Below, in pieces: positions 56,453-64,000 of a stretch of DNA of 64,000 nt (within the stretch, counting starts at the first letter, position 1; every line of letters begins with the position of its first letter). Made by a program: the position numbers and the translations under genes. The DNA is from G016756615 sp050958605. GTDB taxonomy: Bacteria; Pseudomonadota; Alphaproteobacteria; Rhizobiales; Rhizobiaceae. The notes beneath the pieces are model-generated. The model had not been told where the DNA came from, made no database searches, and saw nothing but the letters and a program-made list of their open reading frames with translations. The stretch is from positions 62,001-126,000 of the forward strand of contig NZ_JBJHDO010000001.1 of the NCBI RefSeq assembly GCF_050958605.1, written 5' to 3'.

Positions 56453-57464
56453 TTGTATTTTCTACAAAAGCATATTCACGTGAATGAGGTTCCAGCCGAG
56501 TATTGGTATTTCGGGGCTATATGAAATGAATTATCGTCAATTCTGCTTGCCCTGCAACTTGCTTTATTGGGAACTTTTTCAGGCGCGGTCACCCATGGTC
56601 ACGTGGGATCAGGTCTCTGGCAAGCGGATCATAAGGAGCATGGCGGAGTACAGGCGTTGCAAATCATCATTCATCCGGTCGAGGGAGATCATTGCCCGGG
56701 TAAACCGAAATCGGCCGGACTGGTCACGCCTGCATCACCCGGAGATCACAAGATCGTTCCGACTTGTATATATCAAACGGAATTAATTAAAACTTTTACG
56801 TTTTACTATTGATTAGTTAATTATATTTGTAATATCGTTAGGTTATCTAGACATTTAAAGGTATTTCTTAAAAACATAAAAATTCATTAGAAAAACAGCA
56901 ATGATCAGGCGAATGCAAAAAGGTGGCGTATTGATCAGATATTTTGATTTTAGCGATAATGCGAAGGTGTTTAAAACGATATTTAAGTATTATATATAGA
57001 AATATTGTCATAAATTAGGGCGATGATTTGAAATCATCAAAAGATATCTTCCGGATTTTAAGTTTTTGTGTGGTTTGGCGCTTTGTCCTGGTGGCGGGAT
57101 ATAAAACGCACACCTTTGATCACGCGAGATAGTGATCCAACGCTGTCTCATATTTACATCGAAGATCGCAGTTCCGTTAAGAATACGGACGGAATTGGCC
57201 CTTTGTAACTAAATTTATGGATTGGTTAACCCAAGTTAAACTCTTTGGTATCGGAGCGTGTATATTGAGTATGGCCGCGAGCCAATCGCGGTGTCGGGTG
57301 GGGCTATCCGTATCCTTTTTGCTGATGATGGTCGCAGTTAGACTATGACGGCGCGGGCTCGGGCTTAACCTTATTCCGGCGATGGATGTGTTGGGGAGTA
57401 ACGCCAGTCTGATGTATCGGGGCGATACATCGCGATTTCGACTGGTTCTTAGGGGTGAATCAAC
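56453..57464. other. 1-kb gene-poor region with a strongly AT-rich core
   Basis: Between the Crp/Fnr and response-regulator-like genes no convincing gene is seen; the overlapping frames at 56484-56812 lack family motifs and good ribosome sites. About 56757-57060 is strikingly AT-rich for this genome (long A/T runs, TATATATA-like stretches). It may be acquired DNA, an H-NS/MucR-type silenced promoter region, or hold an unrecognised RNA. Confidence 0.5.
57411..57431. promoter_or_regulatory. Palindrome before the response-regulator-like gene
   Basis: GATGTATCG (57411-57419), spacer GGG, CGATACATC (57423-57431): a perfect 9-bp-arm dyad ending 33 bp upstream of the ATG at 57465. It could be an operator for autoregulation or a leader hairpin. 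Confidence 0.6.
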
Positions 57465-58265
57465 ATGAATCCAGCAATCGCAGCAAATGGAAGCAATACA
57501 GCAATAAATCTAAATGTACCGGTCGCAGCGGGAGGTAATACGCGTGCTGCGGCCGCTTCCGAGACGTCGTCGCGCTCTAGCCGTTCGTTGATCATCATCG
57601 ATGGCCGCGCGCTCGACCGCGAGTGCCTGGCCCAGAGCATAACGGCCCATCGTGTCGGAATGCAGGTCCTGGCATTCGGAACGATCGAGGAATGGAAGGT
57701 AAAGCGGGAAGAGTATCCCCCCCTTGCGGCGATCCTTCTCAACATCGGGGGCAAGAAAGTAGCTGAACCCAGTGTTGCCGAGGAAATCCGGAAGCTTTCC
57801 ACCGAGTTCGAGACGACGCCAGTCATAGTGCTCGCCGATACCGATGATCTGCCGCAGATCATGAAGGCACTGGAACTCGGGGCTCGCGGCTACATTCCAT
57901 CGTCGGTCGGCATCGAAGTGTGTATCGAGGCGATCGGGCTGGCGCTTGCGGGTGGGATCTTCGTGCCTGCCAGCAGCGTCTTCGCGATGCGCCAAGTGCT
58001 GGACACCGGCGGCACCGTTGCCCGGCCGATGGCCGGTATGTTCACGGCGCGGCAGGCGGAAGTTGTCGAAGCGTTGCGTCGCGGGAAGGCGAACAAGATC
58101 ATCGCCTATGAACTCAAGCTGCGCGAAAGCACGGTCAAGGTTCACATCCGCAACATCATGAAAAAGGTCAAAGCCACCAACAGGACAGAAGTGGCATATA
58201 AGATAAACGACCTCTTCCCGATGGAGTATTCGGGTTCCTCGGCCAGCAGCAGGTCGGCCGCTTGA
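57465..58265 (+). CDS. LuxR/NarL-type regulator with degenerate receiver
   Basis: A 266-aa protein. After an Ala/Asn-rich leader, a receiver-like domain (about 40-160) reads SLIIIDGRALDREC, and the phosphoacceptor strand reads AAILLNIGGKK, with Asn where Asp is expected. The C-terminal helix-turn-helix is FTARQAEVVEALRRGKANKI followed by LRESTVKVHIRNIMKKVKAT. It is thus probably phosphorylation-independent. It lies beside exopolysaccharide genes and resembles the regulator at 59557, so control of polysaccharide synthesis is plausible. Confidence 0.85.
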   Translation: MNPAIAANGSNTAINLNVPVAAGGNTRAAAASETSSRSSRSLIIIDGRALDRECLAQSITAHRVGMQVLAFGTIEEWKVKREEYPPLAAILLNIGGKKVAEPSVAEEIRKLSTEFETTPVIVLADTDDLPQIMKALELGARGYIPSSVGIEVCIEAIGLALAGGIFVPASSVFAMRQVLDTGGTVARPMAGMFTARQAEVVEALRRGKANKIIAYELKLRESTVKVHIRNIMKKVKATNRTEVAYKINDLFPMEYSGSSASSRSAA

Positions 58266-58345
58266 GAGTTGACGGGAGCCGGACTTCGCATCACTGGAAA
58301 CGAGGTCCGGACCCGCGAAGGCTCAAAAATCGGGCACAAAAACCA

Positions 58346-58383
58346 AACGAGCCGCGGCAGTCATGCCGCGGCTCGTTGTCTTT
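58346..58383. terminator. Strong bidirectional terminator
   Basis: AACGAGCCGCGGCA (58346-58359) pairs perfectly with TGCCGCGGCTCGTT (58364-58377) around a GTCA loop, then GTCTTT. It separates two convergent genes and can serve both. Confidence 0.85.
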
Positions 58384-58456
58384 AGGAGCATGATATTTGC
58401 GCTACGAGACAGAAGCGGTGGACCCATCGTTGGAGGGGATGCCGTCCGCCGCCGTC

Positions 58457-59140
58457 TCACAGGCCTGTTCCCCTCAGGACGGTGAGAGGGGTCAAAAGCA
58501 GAATCCGCATGTCTGTCGAGAAAGACATGGTGCCGGCGTAGCGGGCATCATACATGGCGCGTTCAGCGAAAGAGCAACTGTTGCGCTCGCTGATTTGCCA
58601 GAGGCCTGTTATGCCGGGTCGCATGTCGAAATAAGCGCTGCCGGGATATTGCGGCCTCTGTTCTGGGCACATGGGCCGCGGGCCGACGAGGCTCATCTGG
58701 CCAAGAAAGACATTCAGTAGCTGAGGCAACTCGTCGGCCGAGTATTTTCTCAGATAGTAGCCCAGCGTCGTGATGCGCGGGTCGTTCTTGAGTTTCTGCA
58801 CCCGATCCCACTCCACGCGCGCGGCAGCATTCTGCATGAGATATTCCTGCAGCCGCAACTCGGCATCGGGCACCATGGTTCTTAGCTTCCAGATGCTGAA
58901 GACCTTGCCATCCTTTCCAAGTCTCGGCTGACGATAGAAGGCGCTGCCGCCGTCCATTCGGACGAGCAGGGCAAGAATACCGACGATCGCAACGACGAAG
59001 GGCGCGGCCGCCAGCGTCGCCAGGATGTCGAAACCGCGTTTCATGGCCAGATACACAGGCTTGGAGCGAACACCTCTTTCGGATGAGAGCCCATCGTCCG
59101 AAAGGTTGTGATGGTATGCTCTGGAGTATTCATCCAGCAT
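58457..59140 (-). CDS. Exopolysaccharide sugar transferase (ExoY/PglC-like)
   Basis: From ATG 59140, preceded by GGAGG, a 227-aa polyprenyl-phosphate hexose-1-phosphate transferase that starts repeat-unit assembly on the lipid carrier. One N-terminal membrane helix (GFDILATLAAAPFVVAIVGI) precedes the catalytic core: FSIWKLRTMVPDAE, LRKYSADELPQLLNVFLGQM, SLVGPRPMCPEQ and MRPGITGLWQISERNS. The short single-helix form matches ExoY. Sugar specificity cannot be read. Confidence 0.92.
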   Translation of the reverse strand: MLDEYSRAYHHNLSDDGLSSERGVRSKPVYLAMKRGFDILATLAAAPFVVAIVGILALLVRMDGGSAFYRQPRLGKDGKVFSIWKLRTMVPDAELRLQEYLMQNAAARVEWDRVQKLKNDPRITTLGYYLRKYSADELPQLLNVFLGQMSLVGPRPMCPEQRPQYPGSAYFDMRPGITGLWQISERNSCSFAERAMYDARYAGTMSFSTDMRILLLTPLTVLRGTGL

Positions 59141-59490
59141 AAATGCCTCCAATTGTGGTATTTATTGCGAATTTGAAAGGCTTTTATCGGATGATTTTTT
59201 CTGACTTTCGCCTTTTTCGATCTTTGGACGTGCAAGTGTTCTTGTTCTTGCGTGAGAAAAACCAAGACAGCTGCGACGCCTGAATGAAATTTTCGGAAAA
59301 TTAACCGTAACGATCAATAAATCCGCGATAGCTAGTTCTTCCTAGGATGGAGGAGCTATGCAGGTCGTCTGCGCCTGAAAGCGCGGCGCGGGGAGCGGAA
59401 GGCCAATCCAAGCTTCAGCCAAATGCGCGGATATGAGGGGCCATGCTGCGGAGGCGCGGCCGGAGTCGGACTAGCCGAGAACTCGGCCGC

Positions 59491-59550
59491 TAAAGCATGT
59501 CGCCCAAAATCTGCTGCTGTTTTGGGCGTCCGACATGCGACATGCCTTTA
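59491..59550. repeat. Palindromic rhizobial-type intergenic repeat
   Basis: TAAAGCATGTCGCCCAAAA (59491-59509) is followed 10 nt later by TTTTGGGCG and GACATGC ending in CTTTA at 59550. A duplicated GACATGC interrupts the right arm. This is the style of the GCATGTCG...GACATGC palindromic elements that are frequent in rhizobial intergenic DNA; it may also act as a terminator for the regulator at 59557. Confidence 0.65.
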
Positions 59551-59556
59551 GCCGAT

Positions 59557-60351
59557 CTATGGGTTGGACGCTGTCATGTCCGTCGACACCGCCCGGCGTT
59601 CCTGGAAGTTCCGGAATCGCGCTGCCGCCTCGGTGCGGTTGTGGGCACCAAGCTTGCTGATGATGTTGTGCAGATGGATCTTGACGGTGTGTTCCGACAG
59701 CCGGAATTCGGCGGCGATCGTCTTGTTCTGCATGCCGCGGGCAACCATCTCGAGGATCTGGATCTCCCGGGCGGTCAAGTCGGCCAAGTCCGCGTCGCGG
59801 CCGCGATGGGCCGGCCTGCCGCCGAAGCTCGGCAGGGAGCCGCGCCCTTCTCCTGCCTTTTCGACGAAGGACCGGAACATCCGTGGCGGATAGTATTCGC
59901 CGCCGCACAGCATGAGCCTGATCACGGAAAGCCAGGCATCGAGTCCGAGGTTCATCGGCAGGATGCCGCGCACCAATTGGGATCCCAGAATCTCCGGAAG
60001 CGAACAGACCGGTTTGTGGTCATCGAGTTCGATGACGGCGGTCAATGCCTGAGGATGCAGCCTGGAAAGTGCCTGGGAAGCGTCCTCCGCGGCCCGCAGC
60101 AACGGGGCGTCGAGGAGGATCAGCGAAACGGGCACCGCAAAGCCGGTGCACACAGCTTCGATGTTGGCGACCTGCTGGACGATCGTCCAGGGGAACTCCC
60201 GCCGAAGCGCGTGCAGTAACCGCTCCGAAATGGTTCCCGCCGACGCGGCGACGATAATGGCCCGCTGCGGCTCGCATTGCGTTTCCGGATTTACGTAGCC
60301 GTCGCCGATACCCGCGCGATCTTGCTCGTCCCTGTACATCAGCGGTGCCAT
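59557..60351 (-). CDS. LuxR/NarL-type regulator, receiver-like N-terminus
   Basis: From ATG 60351 (MAPLMYRDEQDRAG) the product is 264 aa. The N-terminal half resembles a receiver fold (RAIIVAASAGTISERLLHAL; PVSLILLDAPLLRAA) but lacks the acidic pocket at its first strand. The C-terminal helix-turn-helix is DLTAREIQILEMVARGMQNK with RLSEHTVKIHLHNIISKLGA. With the 57465 gene it brackets the sugar transferase, suggesting a regulatory pair for the polysaccharide locus. Confidence 0.85.
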   Translation of the reverse strand: MAPLMYRDEQDRAGIGDGYVNPETQCEPQRAIIVAASAGTISERLLHALRREFPWTIVQQVANIEAVCTGFAVPVSLILLDAPLLRAAEDASQALSRLHPQALTAVIELDDHKPVCSLPEILGSQLVRGILPMNLGLDAWLSVIRLMLCGGEYYPPRMFRSFVEKAGEGRGSLPSFGGRPAHRGRDADLADLTAREIQILEMVARGMQNKTIAAEFRLSEHTVKIHLHNIISKLGAHNRTEAAARFRNFQERRAVSTDMTASNP

Positions 60352-60859
60352 GTCGATCACCTGAGTCTGGTAGGAGCCGGCATGTCGCCCGTACCCCGCA
60401 AGGCGTTTCTTGTAACGTTGTCCGGAGCATAGCGGGGCGCCGCGGGTGCCGCGACGAGCCAATAGGGAGAGAGGCGGGACTATGGCATGCGGCCGATCGG
60501 ATTGCCCCCGTAGGCACGCCTCATCCGAACGGACTAGACCGGGACGGCAATCACTATCTCCAGGATCGCCGTCCGCATGACGGAACCGGCACTTGATGGA
60601 CAGCCCAGCGCATACATCGTCTCAAGGCTCCGTGCAGCCGACCGGCAATGGGCGCATATCCATGCGAGATGGCCAAAGCCGGTTCACCCTCGGGGGAGGT
60701 GCGTTCCACCCGCCTCCCCAATTTTGATGAAGCGCGCATGCCGGCCTTCCACTTTCCAACACCCGCGCGAATCCGCACAGTGAAGCCGATCGCCGGCCTT
60801 GCCCGACACTTGGAAGCGACTGTCAGGGGTCGATGAGGCGGCCGGCCGGAGAGCGATAT
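60352..60859. other. Intergenic region before the exporter gene
   Basis: These 508 bp separate the divergent regulator and the ExoF-like gene. Open frames are short and carry no motif I recognise. It must hold the promoters of both genes; I see no clear operator. Confidence 0.4.
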
Positions 60860-62149
60860 ATGCCCTTGAAAATCGTCACGTTAAGGATTCGCCCGCTGAT
60901 GGTAGCGGGCATGCTGGCCGCCGGCGGTTTCGGCTGGTCGTCGTTTGCGGCGCTGGCCGACCAGATCACGCCCCAGACGAAACTGCGCGTGACGGTCATC
61001 CAATGGATGCCTACCAAGGGCACATATGAGCGCTGGGATGCGCTCGGCGGTGAGTTCGAGATTTCCCAATCGGGCGAGGTCGTCCTGCCGGTGATCGGCC
61101 CGGTGCCCGTCGGAAATCTCGACAGCACGGCGTTGGCAGCCGAAATCGCCAAGCGGCTTCAGGAAAAGCTGGTCCTTGTCGACAAGCCGGACACGACCGT
61201 TGAAATCCTGGACTATCCACCGGTTTACCTGCTCGGCGCGGTCAAGGCGCCTGGCGAGTATAAGTACCGATCCGGCATGACGGTGCTGCAGGCGCTGGCT
61301 CTCGGCGGTGGCCGACCGAAAGCGGAAGGGGAACAGTCCCAAAAGGAGATCGAACTCGTCTCCGAAATACAGATGATGGATGCGGATATTATACGGAGCA
61401 TGGCCAAGATCGCGCGGCTGACAGCCGAAAGCGAAGGCGCGACCGAGATCCGGTTTCCCATCGTGCCGGCGAGCGACGAAGTGGCAAAGCAGATATTCGC
61501 GCGGGAGAAGGTCATCTTCACGAGCCGGGCGAGCGAACTCGATAGGCAGACGAAGTCGCTTGCCGATCTGCGCGGACTGCTGAAGGCCGAGATCGATGTT
61601 CTGACTGAAAAGATCAAGGCGGCTGATGCCAGCATCGCTTCGGCCGAGACCGAACTCGCCAATGTCACCACGCTGGTCGAGAAGGGTATAGCGACCGCCT
61701 CCCGTAAGTCGGAGCTGGAGCGTTCCTTGGCCGGCTACCGCACCGACCGTCTCGATCAGGTGACGGCTGTCATGAGGGCGCGCCAGGCGATCACCGAGGC
61801 AACGAGGAGTGCGGACGGGCTCCTCGACCGCCAGAAGACAGAAGTTGCGACCGCTCTGCAAGACGAGCAGGCAAAGCTTGCTACTCTCAGACTGAAGCGC
61901 GAGGCCTCGCAGAAAATCCTCTTGGAGACGCTGGCCGCAAGGTCGGGCGAAGCAAAGGGCGACCTCTCCTTCGTCATCACGCGCCGGCAGGACGGCAAAC
62001 CGGTCGAAATCTCAGCGTTAGAGACAACGGCGCTGCAGCCGGGTGACGTGGTCACGGTCGCATCGGCTTCTCTGCCTGTGAGCGACCGACCGGTGGCGGC
62101 CGTGGACAACAAGACGAAGACAACGGTCGCATCCGAGGCCAGCCAATGA
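60860..62149 (+). CDS. Exopolysaccharide export protein (ExoF/Wza-like)
   Basis: From ATG 60860, with GGAGAG upstream, a 429-aa exported protein with a signal peptide ending AALAD. The polysaccharide-export domain shows SQSGEVVLPVIGPVPVGNLD and an SLBB-type segment VYLLGAVKAPGEYKYRSGMT. A long coiled coil (about 170-345) follows, and a C-terminal segment rejoins a beta domain (ITRRQDGKPVEIS). This layout matches rhizobial ExoF rather than lipoprotein Wza: no lipobox is seen. It would pass polysaccharide across the periplasm and outer membrane. Confidence 0.85.
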   Translation: MPLKIVTLRIRPLMVAGMLAAGGFGWSSFAALADQITPQTKLRVTVIQWMPTKGTYERWDALGGEFEISQSGEVVLPVIGPVPVGNLDSTALAAEIAKRLQEKLVLVDKPDTTVEILDYPPVYLLGAVKAPGEYKYRSGMTVLQALALGGGRPKAEGEQSQKEIELVSEIQMMDADIIRSMAKIARLTAESEGATEIRFPIVPASDEVAKQIFAREKVIFTSRASELDRQTKSLADLRGLLKAEIDVLTEKIKAADASIASAETELANVTTLVEKGIATASRKSELERSLAGYRTDRLDQVTAVMRARQAITEATRSADGLLDRQKTEVATALQDEQAKLATLRLKREASQKILLETLAARSGEAKGDLSFVITRRQDGKPVEISALETTALQPGDVVTVASASLPVSDRPVAAVDNKTKTTVASEASQ

Positions 62150-62220
62150 TCGGCGCTCGCGTCCGCTCTCGGGCGGGCGCGCGAAGCGCCACGCAACTCG
62201 CAACCGGACAAGGGAAAGAC

Positions 62221-63141
62221 ATGAAGGGAATCGTTCTTGCCGGCGGCAGCGGCACCAGGCTCTATCCGCTCACGATTGCGGTATCGAAGCAGATCCTGCC
62301 GATCTACGACAAGCCGATGATCTACTATCCGTTGAGCGTGCTCATGCTCGCGGGCATTCGCGACATCCTCGTCATCTCGACACCTCGCGATCTGCCATGT
62401 TTCGAGGCGCTTCTCGGCGACGGTTCCGATTTCGGGCTGAACCTGTCCTACGCCACACAGCCGCATCCCAACGGTTTGGCGGAAGCCTTCATCATCGGCC
62501 GCGACTTCATCGGTTCAGGCAGCGTCGCCATGGTGCTCGGCGACAACATCTTTTTCGGGCACGGATTGCCCAGACTTTGCCAGGAAGCGGCCGGCCGCAA
62601 CGGCGCAACGGTGTTCGCTTACCATGTCGAAGACCCCGAACGCTATGGCGTCGTCACGTTCGACAAGGTCACCGGCAGGGCCATCTCCATCGAAGAGAAG
62701 CCAGCCGAGCCTCAGTCGAACTGGGCGGTCACAGGGCTCTATTTCTACGACAACGATGTCGTGGACATCGCCGCCGCGACGAAGCCCTCCGCGCGCGGCG
62801 AACTGGAAATCACCGCCGTCAACAATGCCTATCTCATGCGCGAGAGGCTGAACGTCTGCCAGTTGGGCCGCGGCTACGCATGGCTGGACACGGGCACCTA
62901 TGACAGTCTCTACGACGCCGCTTCCTTCGTTCGTACGGTCGAGCGGCGGCAGGGGGTGCAGATCGCGTGTCCCGAGGAGATCGCGCTGGACATGGGATGG
63001 CTTGACGCAGAGCAGGTGCTCCGGCGCGCCGCTTTGATGGGCAAGACCTCCTACGCCAGCTATCTGCGCCGCATCGTCGGTGAGCTCGTACCCGTGCCTG
63101 GGGCCGTTTCCGGCATCCGGCCGGAACGCATGACGGCGTGA
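62221..63141 (+). CDS. rfbA: Glucose-1-phosphate thymidylyltransferase
   Basis: A 306-aa enzyme making dTDP-glucose from dTTP and glucose 1-phosphate. The ATG at 62221 is used because the nucleotide-binding motif MKGIVLAGGSGTRLYPLT starts there. QILPIYDKPMIYYPLSVLM and VVTFDKVTGRAISIEEKPAE are conserved, as is GYAWLDTGTYDSL. It lies just before rfbB, giving the first two steps toward dTDP-rhamnose or a related sugar. Confidence 0.95.
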   Translation: MKGIVLAGGSGTRLYPLTIAVSKQILPIYDKPMIYYPLSVLMLAGIRDILVISTPRDLPCFEALLGDGSDFGLNLSYATQPHPNGLAEAFIIGRDFIGSGSVAMVLGDNIFFGHGLPRLCQEAAGRNGATVFAYHVEDPERYGVVTFDKVTGRAISIEEKPAEPQSNWAVTGLYFYDNDVVDIAAATKPSARGELEITAVNNAYLMRERLNVCQLGRGYAWLDTGTYDSLYDAASFVRTVERRQGVQIACPEEIALDMGWLDAEQVLRRAALMGKTSYASYLRRIVGELVPVPGAVSGIRPERMTA

Positions 63142-63149
63142 GGCCGACC

Positions 63150-64000
63150 ATGAGGATTCTCGTTACCGGCGGCGCCGGCTTCATCGGATCGGCGCTCTGC
63201 CGCTATCTGGCGGGCGATCCTCGCAACCGGATCGTCAATCTGGACAAGCTGACCTATGCCGGCAATCTCGCATCGTTGCGATCTGTCGAGAACTATCCCA
63301 ACTACCGCTTCGTCCGGGCTGACATCGGCGATGCCCAGCAGATATCAGCCATATTGCGCGCCGAGGAGATCGACCGGGTCATCCATCTCGCCGCCGAAAG
63401 CCACGTGGACCGCTCGATCGACGGGCCGTCCGCCTTCATTGAGACCAATGTCGTTGGCACGTTCCGGCTTCTCGATGCCGTGCTGGCTTATTGGCGCGGC
63501 CTGACAGGAGAGGCCGGCGAGAACTTCCGATTCCACCACGTTTCGACGGACGAGGTCTTCGGTGACCTTCCCTTCGACGACAGCCTCTTCACCGAGGAAA
63601 CGCCCTATGCGCCCTCGTCACCCTACTCTGCCTCCAAGGCAGCCTCGGATCACCTCGTGCGGGCCTGGCACCACACATTCGGCCTGCCGGTCGTGCTGTC
63701 CAACTGTTCGAACAATTACGGGCCCTTCCATTTCCCCGAGAAGCTGATCCCCCTCTCGATCCTGAATGCGCTGGATGAACAGCCCCTCCCGATCTATGGC
63801 AGGGGCGACAACGTTCGCGACTGGCTCTATGTCGACGACCATGTCCGGGCGCTGGCCCTCATCGCCGAACGGGGGGCGATGGGCGAAAGCTACAATATCG
63901 GGGGCCGTGCCGAGCGTACGAACCTGGCGGTGGTGCAAACGATCTGCGACCTTCTGGACGTGAAGGCGCCACGGCGCAATGGCGCGGCCCATCGCGAACT
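63150..64000 (+). CDS. rfbB: dTDP-glucose 4,6-dehydratase (3' end outside window)
   Basis: A frame starting at ATG 63150 runs off the end of the window with 283 codons of an expected 345-355. The NAD-binding motif is TGGAGFIGSALCRYL. The catalytic region shows VSTDEVFG with the Thr-Asp-Glu active-site triad, and YSASKAASDHLVRAW with the Tyr-x3-Lys pair. NNYGPFHFPEKLIPL is typical. It forms dTDP-4-keto-6-deoxyglucose, following rfbA in the pathway. Confidence 0.95.
   Translation, partial: MRILVTGGAGFIGSALCRYLAGDPRNRIVNLDKLTYAGNLASLRSVENYPNYRFVRADIGDAQQISAILRAEEIDRVIHLAAESHVDRSIDGPSAFIETNVVGTFRLLDAVLAYWRGLTGEAGENFRFHHVSTDEVFGDLPFDDSLFTEETPYAPSSPYSASKAASDHLVRAWHHTFGLPVVLSNCSNNYGPFHFPEKLIPLSILNALDEQPLPIYGRGDNVRDWLYVDDHVRALALIAERGAMGESYNIGGRAERTNLAVVQTICDLLDVKAPRRNGAAHRE

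Noticed and set aside
56484..56812. Two overlapping plus-strand frames of 100 and 81 codons
   Set aside because: They overlap in different frames, run into AT-rich DNA, and neither shows a family motif or strong ribosome site.

Overview
The window looks like the chromosome of a GC-rich alphaproteobacterium of the order Hyphomicrobiales (rhizobia and relatives, possibly Phyllobacteriaceae). Evidence: the yidC-rnpA-rpmH order, rhizobial-type transporter operons (TRAP, TauABC-like), an ExoY/ExoF-type exopolysaccharide block and a palindromic repeat of the kind common in rhizobial intergenic DNA. The genus cannot be fixed from the sequence alone.

Layout. 1-4219: housekeeping segment (yidC, rnpA, rpmH on minus; an orphan sensor kinase and tRNA-Arg(ACG) on plus). 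4220-11700: decayed accessory DNA abutting the tRNA. It holds a twice-frameshifted Fic gene, a DUF2274 gene and a tyrosine integrase that are both cut off at the same point, a 1253-aa autotransporter, and a relic SoxR-like regulator/operator/MFS module, followed by a lysozyme-inhibitor-like lipoprotein candidate. 11700-17100: stress and envelope genes (aspartoacylase-like hydrolase, TetR with a perfect 19-bp-arm palindrome, OmpA-like protein, DUF4287, PaiB, a methyltransferase-like membrane protein). 17091-22198: a shikimate/quinate uptake and catabolic operon (TetR divergent from aroE-like, dctPQM, aroQ). 22220-24076: VapC fragment and an ABC-F ATPase. 24235-32576: a seven-gene minus-strand catabolic/transport operon (M24 creatinase-like, ABC importer, Asp/Glu racemase-like, TauE/SafE, gamma-glutamyltransferase) with a divergent LysR regulator. 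32570-38318: ECF41 sigma factor with its carboxymuconolactone-decarboxylase partner and a visible ECF41-type promoter, an isochorismatase-like hydrolase with a frameshifted GlxA-type regulator, LuxR, Hsp20 and STAS proteins. 38400-50121: a type I secretion locus built around a 2154-aa modular protein. 50499-56452: RND efflux pair, FMN reductase, Crp/Fnr regulator. 56453-64000: a 1-kb AT-rich gap and then an exopolysaccharide region (two LuxR-type regulators with degenerate receivers, sugar transferase, ExoF-like exporter, rfbA, rfbB).

The strongest candidate for something undescribed is the type I secretion locus. The giant substrate joins a DUF4347 domain, RTX-like repeats, an N,N-dimethylformamidase-beta-like domain and four DUF4082 modules alternating with three cadherin-like modules. 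Its gene is followed one base later by a COG0523 metallochaperone GTPase, then by a 110-aa protein I do not recognise, then by an ABC exporter with a non-catalytic C39-like domain and an HlyD partner. The gamma-glutamyltransferase/racemase/TauE operon is a second candidate, as a catabolic pathway of unknown substrate. Everything here was read by eye; no database search was run.
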